A stretch of DNA of 64,000 nucleotides from Ligustrum vulgare. Taxonomy: Eukaryota > Streptophyta > Magnoliopsida > Lamiales > Oleaceae. The notes under the pieces are model-generated. The model made no database searches. It saw nothing but the letters and a program-made list of their open reading frames with translations, and was not told where the DNA came from. The stretch is from positions 15,227,501 through 15,291,500 of the forward strand of contig OY743190.1 in assembly GCA_963555705.1 (NCBI GenBank), written 5' to 3'. Shown piece after piece: positions 34,169-46,113 of the stretch. Position 1 is the stretch's first letter. Every line of letters begins with the position of its first letter. The translations under genes and the position numbers were made by a program.

Positions 34169-34870
34169 GTGACGTTCTATTTGTATTTTATTTTGTATTT
34201 TCATTTTCGAAAATATTTTGTATTTCCTGTTTTTAGTTTTGTTTACAAGTTTACTGAAAAAGCGTTTGGTTTGTCATTTCTGAAAACTGTTTTTGAAAAT
34301 GAAAAGCTGGAAAAAACGTTTTGTTTGAAATTTTGCAGAATACTACTTAAACTATTTTTAATTAATTTGCTTGCAGAATACTACTAGCTCAAACTTAAAT
34401 TTTCTTTCGCAATACACTGAAAACATGGTTACATGCAACACATTAATGTGAGCATTAAGAGTCTATATTAACACAACTTGGTCAGGTTTGAGATTTGAGG
34501 AAGCTCTAATTCTATTAAAATCCAGAAAATGTAAGTTCTTTTAAAACCACCGAGTCCATTTATCAAGATATTTTTTGAAATATAACAAGAATTTTCACTT
34601 AATTTTTTTTTTTTTTTGTAATGTTGATATTGAATTCAATAAAATTTTATTTAAGCTTAGTTCTAAGTTAGGATAATTCTAAAAAAAAAAAAAAACTTTA
34701 TTTAGGCTTAGTTCCAAGATAGGATAATTCTAAAAAAAAAAAAAAAAAAAAAAAATTATATTAAGCTTAGTTCGAAATTAAGATAATTCCTTAAAAAAAA
34801 TAATAATCCCAAAACGCGTTTTTCGCGTTTTGAACATTTTTTTTTGAAATACACACAAAACGTCAAATAG
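34169..34870 (+). repeat. Repeat R, copy 2
   Basis: It starts GGTGACGTTCTATTTG and runs to CAAAACGTCAAATAG. It parallels copy 1 (11909) and copy 3. It contains three aggataattc(t)-poly(A) units. Confidence 0.7.
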
Positions 34871-35382
34871 GGTGGCGTTCTGTTTGTATTTTATTTTGTA
34901 TTTTCATTTTCGAAAATGTTTTGTGTTTTGTATTTTCATTTTTGTTTTCAAATTTGCTGAAAACGCGTTTGGTTTGTCATTTTTGAAAACTATTTTTGAA
35001 AATGAAAAGCTGGAAAACACGTTCTGTTTGAAATTTTGCAGAACACTATTTAAACTATTTTTAATTAATTTGCTTGCAGAATACTACTAACTCCAACTCA
35101 AATTTCCTTTCACAATACACTAAAAATATGGTTACATGCAACACACTAATGTGAGCATTAAGAGTCTATATTAACACAACTTGGTCAGGTTCGGGACTTG
35201 AGAAAGCTCTACTTCTATTAAAATCCAGAAAATGCAAGTTCTTTCAAAATCACCAGAGTCCATTTATCATTGCATTTTTTGAAATATAAAGACAAGAATT
35301 CTCATTTAATTTTTTTTTGTAATGTTGATATTGAATTCAATAAAATTTTATTTAAACTAAGTTCCAAGTTAGGATAATTCTC

Positions 35383-35414
<32 letters not shown>

Positions 35415-35910
35415 TATTTAGGCTTAGTTCCAAGCTAGGATAATTCTAAAAAAAAAATAATAAAAAAATAAAATTTTTATATTAATCTCAGTTCTAAGTT
35501 AAGATAATTCTATATAATAATAAAAAAAAAAAAAAAAAAAAAAAAATCCCAAAACGCGTTTTCCGCGTTTTGGACATTTTTTGTCGAAATACACACAAAA
35601 CGTCAAAAACGATGTTTCGGGCGTTTTCCGTTTTGTGTACAAATTTTTTTTTTTTTGTTTTCCAAAATGCGTTTTCAAAAATGGTAAAGAGAACGCGTTT
35701 TTAGCGTTTTCGAAAATAAAAACAGAAAACGACCTCAAAACAGCAAAGAGAACAGGGGGTAGGTTTTTGGTGTTTTGCGTTTTGTGTACAAAATTTTTTT
35801 TTATTTTCCAAAATACGTTTTCGAAAATGGTAAAGAGAAACCGTTTTTAGTGTTTTTGAAAATAAAAATAGAAAACGACCTCAAAACAGCAAAGAGAACA
35901 GGGCTTATGT
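34871..35910 (+). repeat. Repeat R, copy 3 with duplicated terminal block
   Basis: It starts GGTGGCGTTCTGTTTG directly after copy 2, head to tail. The distal part holds two copies of a block running from GTTTTGTGTACAAA to GCAAAGAGAACAGGG (about 35622-35757 and 35776-35903). It has long A runs and no protein coding. Confidence 0.7.
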
Positions 35911-36735
35911 TTTATACCTTAAAAACAACATTTTAGGAGTTCAATATTTCCTCAAGTGTCATTACTTCAATATTACCACTCAAATTCGTCTGCCACAGTA
36001 GCAATAGATGAATAAGATGCTCAATCGTCTCTACTAAACTAGTGTAGTCAAAACACAGCATTAAATAACACATGACAATGTATAAGCAAACTTAGAGAAT
36101 TAATTTTTCCATTAATAGAAAAAAAATGCATAAATTGTTTTTATACTCTATTTCACCATCCTATTCAAGAGAAGCACCAATATGATCATTTATTGAGAAA
36201 ATATGTGGTTCCATTTTTATTATGGTTAAAAACATTCTTAGTTACAAAATTATAACAATGTTTTGCTTAGATCACCACACGAATCCCATGTAAGATAAAA
36301 AATCAATTACCACCTTCCCGCTAAGAAAATATTTTTCATGGAATTAACCAAAAATATTCATAAAGTCTTGCACCTTAATTTTTTTTTTTTTTTTTTTTTT
36401 TATGAAAATTAAAACCAATCAAGCATATAAAATTAAAAATGGGATGGAAATCTTTTCGTGTTCCATGGAAAAAGGGTGAATAGAAAAACATAAGTAAAAA
36501 ATAAGTTTCTTAGCAATTGGCCAGACTAAAGAATGTAATAATGTACTTTTTCAGCCAAATCATCATTTTTATCATACAAATCAGCAAACTTCAAATTGAG
36601 GAAACAATTAAATTGATTAGATTATACGGTCCATGTCAAAAAAAATTACAATAAAAATCTAACTCTTAACATTTCGAATTTCTATCCTTCGACGAAAATA
36701 AATTATACAAATGAAGAAATGATTGTTCATTTATC
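35911..36735. other. AT-rich spacer, no gene seen
   Basis: A long T run at about 36380. I see no coding pattern or repeat match. Confidence 0.5.
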
Positions 36736-36739
36736 AAAG

Positions 36740-37360
36740 GGGAAAACAGGATATTACATCGTTAAAATCCTGTGGAACCCCATTCTCATCATCAAAACCA
36801 TGCACTTCATTTTCTGTTTCATGTTGGTCACTTGTCACATTTTTTCCCTCAACTTCTAGTGGAAATTTGTGTTCGTCTTTTTCCTTCTACTCCTTTTTTG
36901 TACAACTCATGCCTCGACTATTTTCTATCTTTTTCACGTCTATCTCCACTACTTTCCGACTATTGTCCAAAGCACTTTTTAGAGAACTTTTATGATGTCC
37001 CTTGTGCGAAGAAAGAAACCTCCTTTCGTCATTTAAATTCTTGCGATCATCGCTCTCATCAATCGGGGAATTTCTCTCTCTTGAGGTGAAAAAATTCGTT
37101 CTTAGCTTTCTCTCTCGGTGCTTTAGTTAACACATGAGCTCTAGCACTGGATTAATTGTTTTCTGATTTCTTCATATGATATTTACATTCGACGACTCTC
37201 AATCACCTCTACCAGTTAACCATGCAACATTTACTTTGCACCCAAAAATGACAGCACCATGTTCTTCACCGAGCTTGAAAGCTCCGAGTATAATGATATG
37301 TCTCATCATGAGAGCAACCAGATGCAAATAGCTAGGAGTAATGCATACTGAAAGCCACGT
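36740..37360 (-). pseudogene. Unidentified host-gene fragment, two exons, one internal stop
   Basis: On the minus strand, a first exon-like frame (about 37360-37213) encodes a neutral peptide with LVALMMRHIIILGAFKLGEE and FGCKVNVAWLTG. A GT...AG gap of about 130 bp follows, then a polar, acidic and lysine-rich frame (about 37080-36740) ending PQDFNDVISCFPL and a stop. One TAG interrupts this second frame after SCTKKE. The upstream part is cut off by the LTR at 37361. I do not recognise the family. Codon-like structure over two segments argues for an old gene rather than chance. Confidence 0.4.
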
Positions 37361-39162
37361 TGTAATGACCCGAAAAATTATGACGTGCTTAGTTGTCTAT
37401 TATGGCCTAATAAATATGTTTTAGAATTTATTAAATTAATTTGGAAGTTAAAGAAATAAAAATAGAGTTTTTAATTAAATGAAAAGTTACAAAAAATGTA
37501 TTTAAACGCCTTTCTTTAGAAGATTCGTTTGGCCACTTCCGACCTCCGATAAATGGATAATTTATATGTACGGATAAGTGCTCGAAGTGAACTTCAAGAA
37601 TCAGAAATCCATTCATCATTCCGATTAATGTACAGCTCGTGACGAATTTTCAAAGTTAGAGCTGCAACCGTACGACCTGGAAAGACGGCTTCAACAAGCC
37701 AACTTTGAGACGCCACAACTCTCGCCTCAATTAACCAAATCTTGTGAAACAAATTCCATATGAAAGTACTATATGAGTACTTTGAAATGGTACCAAGAAC
37801 TCCCAATTTGGAGTTCATTTACTACCTCGAATCTAAGCTCAAATATAGCAACCTGAATCTGCCCCAAAACTGGAAAGCTGTGGAAGAATGAAGCATGAGC
37901 TGGACATTAAATCTCTATATCCAGTTTTAGCTCACATGAATCACCTTCTTCCTCCTTAGGACACCTCAAGCTTGCCATTAAAATATTGTTTCTTAACCAT
38001 GAAGGAAAAGCTTCAATCCTATACATCTATCTCCTTTGCTCCAATCCGTGCAACCTTCTTTTTCTATAAATGGAGAAGATTTTGAATGAGAAAACACATC
38101 CGAAAAATCAGATCCAAAACGCTGCTGAATCTTTCTTTCCTCTTTCAAACCCTAAGTATTGATTTCATGTCAAAATCATGTTTCAATCCGTTATAATCCA
38201 TCGTTTTTATTGGCAAATATGTTTCTCAAACCCCTTTATCAAAACAAGTGATTCTAGATTAAAGCAATCAAGAAAAATGGATTTCAAAATCTGAAAATAT
38301 GCTTGGTCACGACAGCTACTGGTTTTGTGTCAACACCATGTTCATCTGGGCTTAAAACGATGACACTGACACTTTCGTATCGACACCAAACGAACAGACT
38401 GGTAGCCTGACTTCATTCAGCCGTAACTTTTGATTTACAACTCCGATTTGCAATCCTTAAAGTGCATTGAACTCCTTATTCGATTATATTTCCGTTGATA
38501 TATTGTACAATTCATGGAAATTTATGTACTAGGAACTATGTACTTGTTTCTTCACACACTCCATTCAAAGCTAGTTGAAAGATTCTCATTCCAAATGATA
38601 GTCATCCTAGGAGCTGTTCACGGATTGATTCATCCAATAAACAGTGAGTGAGATGTGTTTATTTGGATTATTTTAATAATATGTAAATTAGATTATATGG
38701 TTATAAGTGACTGGGATATATTTAATTGGTTATTTGATGTGATTAGATATGTTATGTGACATGTTTGATTAAGGAAGTAAGTTGAATATGTTTATATGAA
38801 ATATATGATTCATTATATGTGATTTGAATAGGTTTACTTGAATCTTTGAATTAATGAACTGAATAATTGATATACCTTATCATGTGGTAAAATGTGATAA
38901 CATGATATGATGAAATTACATTCGGTTCATGTTTTGGAAATGCAATGACATTGGATTAATGATGTTTTGGAAATGCAATGGCATTGGACATATAATGAAC
39001 TCAAGCCCCTTCGGTAATGAATATGGATATCGATGTTGATGATGTCGGGAGCACCTCACGACTCCGAGGGTTGTGAGGAACGACATAGCGATCTAATATC
39101 TCTATTGGAGTCGAACATGATAAAAGATGACTGAGATGTAGAAGCCCTAAGGATGAGATAGT
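37361..39162 (+). mobile_element. Element E LTR, left part
   Basis: It starts TGTAATGACCCG, a typical gypsy LTR start. It continues after element D at about 48724 and ends at about 49234, just before a primer site. LTR length without D is about 2.3 kb. No coding is seen. Confidence 0.65.
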
Positions 39163-41770
39163 TGTAGCGACCAAGAATTTTTACGCAATTAATAATTATT
39201 TTAATATTTAGAAAATTGTGTCGCTACTATTTCACCCATTATTTTGAAGTTAACGCCGCGACGTGTTCGTCTAGCCATGTCAAGAAATAATTGAGATTGT
39301 TCGATTTTAAATTAAATTCCGAATTTCTAAAATTATATTATTTTAATTATTTATTCAAAGTATTATTTTCAAAAAAAAATCATTTTAAATTCCAAATTTA
39401 TTAAAAATATATCAATTCTCCTTATTAAATTATTTTAAGTCCAAATACGAAATTCATTTTTATCTCAAGATTTATTTATTCTTAAATTTATTTTTCAGTC
39501 CAAAATATATCTGTTTTTAATACAATTCCAAATCAAAATTAGTCAAATTTTTAGTTAATTATCTTAAATTAACCCTATCTACCTAAATCTAATCCGCTCC
39601 CCACATTTTTTTCCACCTTTACATATTCCCCAACACCATCATTATCATCACCACCACTCACACACCATTTGCATTCCACTCATCATACCTACCACACCTT
39701 CATTTTTATCACATGTCTGCACCTTTACCTTCAGCCGAAAGCCATTCTCTCTCCCACTGCATATTTCGCCGCAGATCTCCATTTCCCATTCCAAGAAAAA
39801 AAAAAAAAAAAACCTCCACTGCAAATTTAATTCCTCACTACAACCACTGATCAACCACACCTCTCCCCTGCCTCTCCAATTCACCATCAATAAACCAAAA
39901 TCAAGACTGCATCCAATATCAATTGAATCAAGCACACTGCCATCGTATTCAGCCTAGCAACTATTTCATTCCAGCCACCTCCATTGCTCAATTTTCATCA
40001 TCTCCGACCAGCATCACCACCGCTGTTTTCACTGTTGAAAACATCACCACCACAACCCCTTTCATCGAACTACAATTTCACAAAGCACCACCTATTTCTC
40101 CATCATTATGATCACCTGCAGAACCTCCACCTTCATCCCCAAATCGTCACTGCCTTCCACAAATTAATCAAACAACCCCACGACTGCCCCTCACAAATCA
40201 AAACCCAAAACAAGAAATAAGTGAACTCAGTTACTTACCTCGATCGCCGACTAATTTACCGGTTTTTAACACCCAAAAACAGCGATTTTTAACTTCGTTT
40301 CCAGCCACTGTTTCGCACCGAAATCACACCTAAAACTCATGCCCAGATCCCAAATTTGAATACCCATCCTTACCGCCGCTCGCCCGCGCCCTGCGTTGGC
40401 GTTTCGCCGGCGAAATCGCCGGATTTCGTAGCGTCCTTCCCGGCGTCGCTGCATTCTCTCCAGTCATGAAATGGGGAGAGAGAAAATAGATCGGATATAT
40501 ATTTTCATTTTCAAGATTTACACTTTAGTCCCTTAAGTATCAAATTTATTTTAATTCAGTCCCTTAAGTTTTGAGAATGATTTAAATCAGCCCCTTTCAC
40601 TTTAAACTATTTAATTCAGTCCCTACTAGTTTAAAATGATTTATTTTAACCCTGAAGTTTTAAAAAATTTATATTTTAGTCCCCAATGGTTTAAAAGAAA
40701 TCATTTACGCCCCCATATTTTAAAGTCTTTCGATTTTGTTCATATTGATTTAAAAAGATATATATGTATATTTATAAAACTCAAGTTTCAAAGATATTCA
40801 TTTTAGTCCTTCAACTTTCAAAGTATTCATTTTGGTCCCTAAACTTTCAAATCATCAATTTCAGTCCTTAAATTGTAAATTATCATTTTTAAACTATAAA
40901 TTTCCAAAGACTAAGTTGACTTATTGGCTAAGACGAAGCGTACGGAGAATTAAAGAAATTGAAGTCATTCCCGCTCAACCACACTCGTCAAGTTTAAGGT
41001 AGACTCCCCCCTATTAATTGATTTAAATTATGATTTGCATGTGAATGTGTATGTTGTGACTTGTGAAAGTCATTTTTATGAAAAGAAATGAGCCTATATT
41101 CCCTCGTCAGGAATAATGATGATATGAGTATGCGGCAAGAATTGGGAAAAGGCCCCTTGAGGGAGCCCAATCCGCTACAAGAGAAATGAGAATGTTATGC
41201 ATAACATACGTGTCTTATGTGCACGAGACGAGACTATCAACACCCTATGATTTTAAAGAGCCTATGATTTTCAAAAGAAGCCCCGTGCTTTAATGCACAA
41301 GAGGAGACTACCAACACCCTGTTTTCTAAAGAGCCTGCATTTATGTGTTCAATCATATTGTAGATTAATTAATTGGCGATGAGTCTACTGAGTATTTCTA
41401 CGAAATGCTCATGTCTATTTTAACAGTTTTGCAGATCTCGGAGACGGTGGCAAGTGATGGATGATGGTGGCAATAATCGTTAAATGGTTGAAAGCTTGAC
41501 TTTAATGATTTCCGTATTTTCCAAATCTTGAATAATGTCGAGAACTTCAGTTATTGAGAAATTATGCATTGTCAATTTCTGTACAATATTAATGGTTCGA
41601 TTTACTATTTTAAATTGTTTCATAAATGTTTTCAATTTTATCGACCATTACGATTTATTTAATGTTGCCAAAATGAATTTCAATTACTTCTTCCGCTAAA
41701 ATATTATTCGAAAAAAATTAAATCAGAAAATGACGTGGTGAACCGGGTATACGGAACTCGGGGCGTTACA
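39163..41770 (+). repeat. 5' LTR of element D (2608 bp)
   Basis: It starts TGTAGCGACC and ends GGGGCGTTACA. It contains an A run at about 39796, a GC-rich block (40365-40455), about 18 imperfect agtccctta/agtcctt-type units (40515-40880), and a GCAG acceptor-like site at 41434. Read on the minus strand it has a TATA-like sequence (40493-40501), a GC-rich leader and a GAG|GTAAG donor at 40238. Confidence 0.85.
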
Positions 41771-44700
41771 ACTTGGTATCAGAGCCAGTCTGCGTTTCTG
41801 TAGACTGGTAAATTTTCAAAAGAGAAATTTCAAGAAACAATTTTCATTATTTAATTATTATTGATGAAGATTGCCACTACCATCACTCGTTCCACCAACT
41901 CCGAGGTAAAGAAGTTTATGATGTTTAAAGTTATTTCAGTATTTCGAATACTTATTTTACCGATTTATGAGAAAGAATGAAGAGTAGTTCGGATACGTAT
42001 TTTATTGATTTATGAGAAAGAGAAAGAAGATGAATGATGTTGTTATGCTTGTCAAAACTTACTTGCTTAAATGTATGAGACTTGAACTTTTATGTTCATG
42101 AGAATTACTTGCTTAAATGCATGAGAAAGAAAGAAAGAAAGAGATGAGTTTTGAAGTATAACGAGAAAATTTTTCAGAAAGAAAAGAAAGAGAACGAGTG
42201 TTGAGCATAATGAGAATAATATGACTTAAGAATGATTTTATAATAATTTTTCCCTCGATCTTAGAAATTATGAACCCTAACTGGACTTTGCATAATTTAT
42301 TTTAGACATGGCACCATTTACGAGAAGTCAATAGAAAGAATTAGACAATAATTTCGGAATATATCCACGAGAAATAGCGAGCCAGATTTATGAGATTGTG
42401 ATGAGATGATGAAAGTATAAGTAATATGATTTTATTGAGACTTTTATGAGAAGAATTATGATTTTTGAGATTTAAAGATTTGGTTTTTAATTATTGGGAG
42501 TTAAGGATTTGAGATTGTGTTTGAGTAAGAATTTTCTCCCTCTATTTGAGAAAAATTTATAATGTTGTTTGATCTTGTAATTAAGAAATTTTGGAATTTT
42601 GATTAGTGGCATATATATTTTATAAGTATGATGAATGAGTGGTCATTTGAGCCAATTAATGTATTGAAGAAGTGATATTGTGATATTAGGAATTATGATT
42701 TAAAAATGTTATGTTGAGGAATGATGAATTGATTTTTCTGGGATATTTTGTAGTATTGAAGTTTGTCGGAATTGTTGTCAATATTAAATCGTGATGGTCA
42801 GATGTGGAGTATAATTACATGTTGTTATTGTTGGTTTTGAAGTATACCTACGGGTTGGATAAGTCCAAATTACAAGGGAGACTCTGCCCAAAATTTTATC
42901 ATTTTGAGTTAAGAGCATGGTATGGTAAAACAACCCACTAAGGGAATTGATGATTGACTTGCAAGTTCATTTACACCTCGAGCAAGATTTAGTAAATGAC
43001 TCTTGAGATATTTTTGGCTTCTTCGAAGTATGATCATGTTTGTAATGGATATAGTTCTATTGAAATGCTCCCATTGTTTCACAATTTCAAAACAAGATGA
43101 TGTATACAACTACTTGGATGTCAAGGTATACATGAAATTATGTGATGAATTGATGCATACATTGGGAAATGTCAAGTTATATTTTGAAGATGAGTGAAGA
43201 CAAATATTATGGTGTTATTGGGAAGAATCTTAATTATTATTGGGAACGAATCGATTATGAGTATGAAATGGGCACTTGTACTGGAGAATATTATGAACTA
43301 TGATGATATGCGGTAATACTGTTGATTTATTTTGGACGTTGGTTGGTAGATGACATGTTAAAGATTTGGTTATTTACCTGGAATATGATTATTTGGAAAA
43401 GTCAGTTATCATGAATGAGAGATATTGGAAGTATTTTACAACGAGATGCCCTTAAAAGTGTAGAGATTTATTATAGTGTGAAATTGGGTACATATGATCG
43501 AATGTTTGGGATTATGTGATAGAAATGATGGTCATAAGATCGTTTGAATACAAAAAGGTACAAGAGATAATTATAAGGAATAATACGATTGCTCTTATGG
43601 TGAGAACTGAAGGTGACGATGTATTAAGATTATGAAGTAAGTTGACTTTTCATGAATCAATTATGCTATATTTGGTTCTAAGTAGATTTCGAAGAAAGAT
43701 AAGTCTCAGTCATGGAAAAAATCGGGATTGCCTCGTGATTAGTGAACGATTCATGGATATACATCAAGTTTGCATTTTTGATACTAGAAAATCATGAGAG
43801 AAAATTGTTGGATGAAATTGATGAAAGAAATTTTACCAGATCCTAAATTTGTTCAAGTATTGCAGAAGTAAAGCATTGGATCGGAGGGAGGTTATGATAG
43901 ATTATACCTTGAAATTTTGGAAAGAGTTACTAATGGTATCTTGGTTCGAAAATAAGAAACGAAATTTCATGTATTTGTACTTGTGGATAGAATTTGTGGA
44001 AATGAGGATCAGACTTCACGGTAATGACTTATTATGGAGTAGTGTGCAAAAAGAGTGACATGTGGCAGAATCCAAGATTTATTTAGTTTGAGAGATTGAT
44101 ATATAATCTTAGTGAGCAGATTGACGTATAAGGTTCACGTGATAGATATGATGGTCATTATATTGAAATCTTAGAGAGATTGATATGATTATTTGAGGTC
44201 ATACGATGCGACGATAAGTGACATGTTACATGATTACTACAAGATATGGTGACTAGACGGTTAATAGATGTTATGATTATCCCGTGAAGGATTGTGTGAA
44301 TATATTGAGTCAATTGATCTTATTTTGATGGTTTATTGAATTATGGTGGAATATTACATACGATTGGGAAATTTTCATTTTGAGTCATAATATATGGGTT
44401 TATTTAAAGTTTTGGTGATGCGGTTTCGATTAATTACTATCGGTTGTACTTTGAAGTGAGTAAATATTTTGGCTACAATAATGGAAAACCTGAGATGATC
44501 AGTTGTGTGACTTTTACTTATGATGGGATTGTATCTTTGGGTTAAGTAAACTTGATGAGAAATCCTGTATGGTTCGCAGAAGTCTTATTCATTGGTGATA
44601 GAAGTAATCAGAGTATTGTTCATAGTGTGACATAAATTGAAGTTTGGGAGAACAGGGAAAAATTGTATCTTGAGCTTCAGATTGGGAAGTTAGTGAGGTT

Positions 44701-46100
44701 TCTTAGATTTGATGATATCATGTTTGATCCTTATGATGTTGCTTTAAGTTAGTACATTAATCCTCAGCTAGAATAAGTATGTGATATCAAGTACTTGATG
44801 CATGATTTCAAAGTATGGACTGAAGGATTTAAGTTTGAATTTCTTCAATTTTGAAAAGGAAATTTCAGTCGAGTTTAGAAATGATACGTTTGTAAATCCT
44901 TGTCAGAAAGATTCTGCCAAGTTTGGGTTTGTACTTGATATTTTGGAATTAATACCGCATTTCTATATTTTGGATTATAAGGTTTTATTCTTGATCAATC
45001 TTCTTGAGTTTTAGTTTAAGCATTTGGATGATGGATATTTTTATCATGGATTCGATATCAGTATAGATCCTTGAAAGGTTTGTAATAGAAGGTCAATGAA
45101 TGGGTTTATAAGTTGGGATAATGTCGGACGATTGATTTAGTTCTACACAATAAGCTATCAAACGTCTTTTAGATAGCTTTGTATGAGGTACAGATATATG
45201 TTAGAGAAGTTGTCCGATTTCATGGATAGTTAGTGTCCATTTTTCAGATAGAGATCCGAGAATTTTTCCCTTGAGATTTGGAAGAGTTTACATGTGGCAA
45301 TGGGTACTAAATTAAATTTTAGTACTGCCTACCATCTCCGGATTCAAACACTAGTGGATATGATTAGAACCTGTATGAAGGGTGATTGAGAGACATATTT
45401 TCCATTAGTAAAGTTTGCCTACAACAAACAGTTTTTGGGCTAACATTGTGATGTCACGATACGAAGCACTGTATGGGTAGAGATGTTAATCGCCAAACTA
45501 TTGGGATGAAGTTGATGAGAGGAAATTATTGGGTTCAGAATTAATTGAGGAAACAGTCGATGTTATCAAGAATATCAGATTACGAATTAAAGCTACCCAA
45601 GACAGACAGAGAAGTTATACCGATCAAAGAAGAAAAGACTTAATGTTTGAGATTAGAGAGAAAGTGTTCTTGAAAGTAACTCCTATGAAGGATACTTTTG
45701 TTTCGGCAAGAAAGAGAAATTTAGGTCTTGATTAATCGGGCCATTTGAAATACTAGAGAAGTGGATAATGTGGCTTGTTGTTGGCTTTACCACTAGAACT
45801 TGCAGCTGTTCACAATGTTTTTCATGTTTCTTATTTGAGAAAGTATGTTCATGATCATAGTCATGTGGTGAATTATCAGTCTATTTCAGTTTAGAAAGAT
45901 TTGACTTATAAAGAGGCACCTATGTGCATAGTAGAGAGAAAAGTCCATGTCTTAAGAAACAAAGAGATTCCGTTAGTCAAAGTCCAGTGGGTTAGACATG
46001 GTAGCGATGATGCTACCTGAGAGAAAGAAAGAAGAAGAGATTCTGGTTAAATATCCAGATATCAAAGAACAAGTTTAAATTTCGAGGACGAAATTATTTT
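41771..46100 (+). pseudogene. Decayed interior of element D (gag-pol relic)
   Basis: There is no frame longer than about 70 codons. Near the end (about 45150-46080) broken pieces parallel the Tekay Pol integrase C-terminus. They include an ETVDVIKNIRLRIKATQDRQ-like stretch at 45550-45609, FLKVTPMKD, HNVFHVSYLRKY-like and VKVQWVRH-like segments, with several stops and frameshifts. A block at 42845-42895 (GGTTGGATAAGTCCAA...GGAGACTCTGCC) resembles the 3' part of the Tekay LTR. Gag is not recognisable. Confidence 0.75.
41774..41786 (+). promoter_or_regulatory. Primer-binding site of element D
   Basis: TGGTATCAGAGCC lies 3 bp after the 5' LTR. Confidence 0.88.
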
Positions 46101-46112
46101 AAGGGGGTAAGG
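46101..46112 (+). promoter_or_regulatory. Polypurine tract of element D
   Basis: AAGGGGGTAAGG precedes the 3' LTR by one base and follows TTTCGAGGACGAAATTA, as in the Tekay element. Confidence 0.85.
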
Positions 46113-46113
46113 T

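Noticed and set aside
39648..40454. Several 60-95-codon open frames in the D LTR, repeated at 46620-47406
   Set aside because: They lie in LTR sequence with simple-sequence composition and are preserved only because the LTRs are near-identical.
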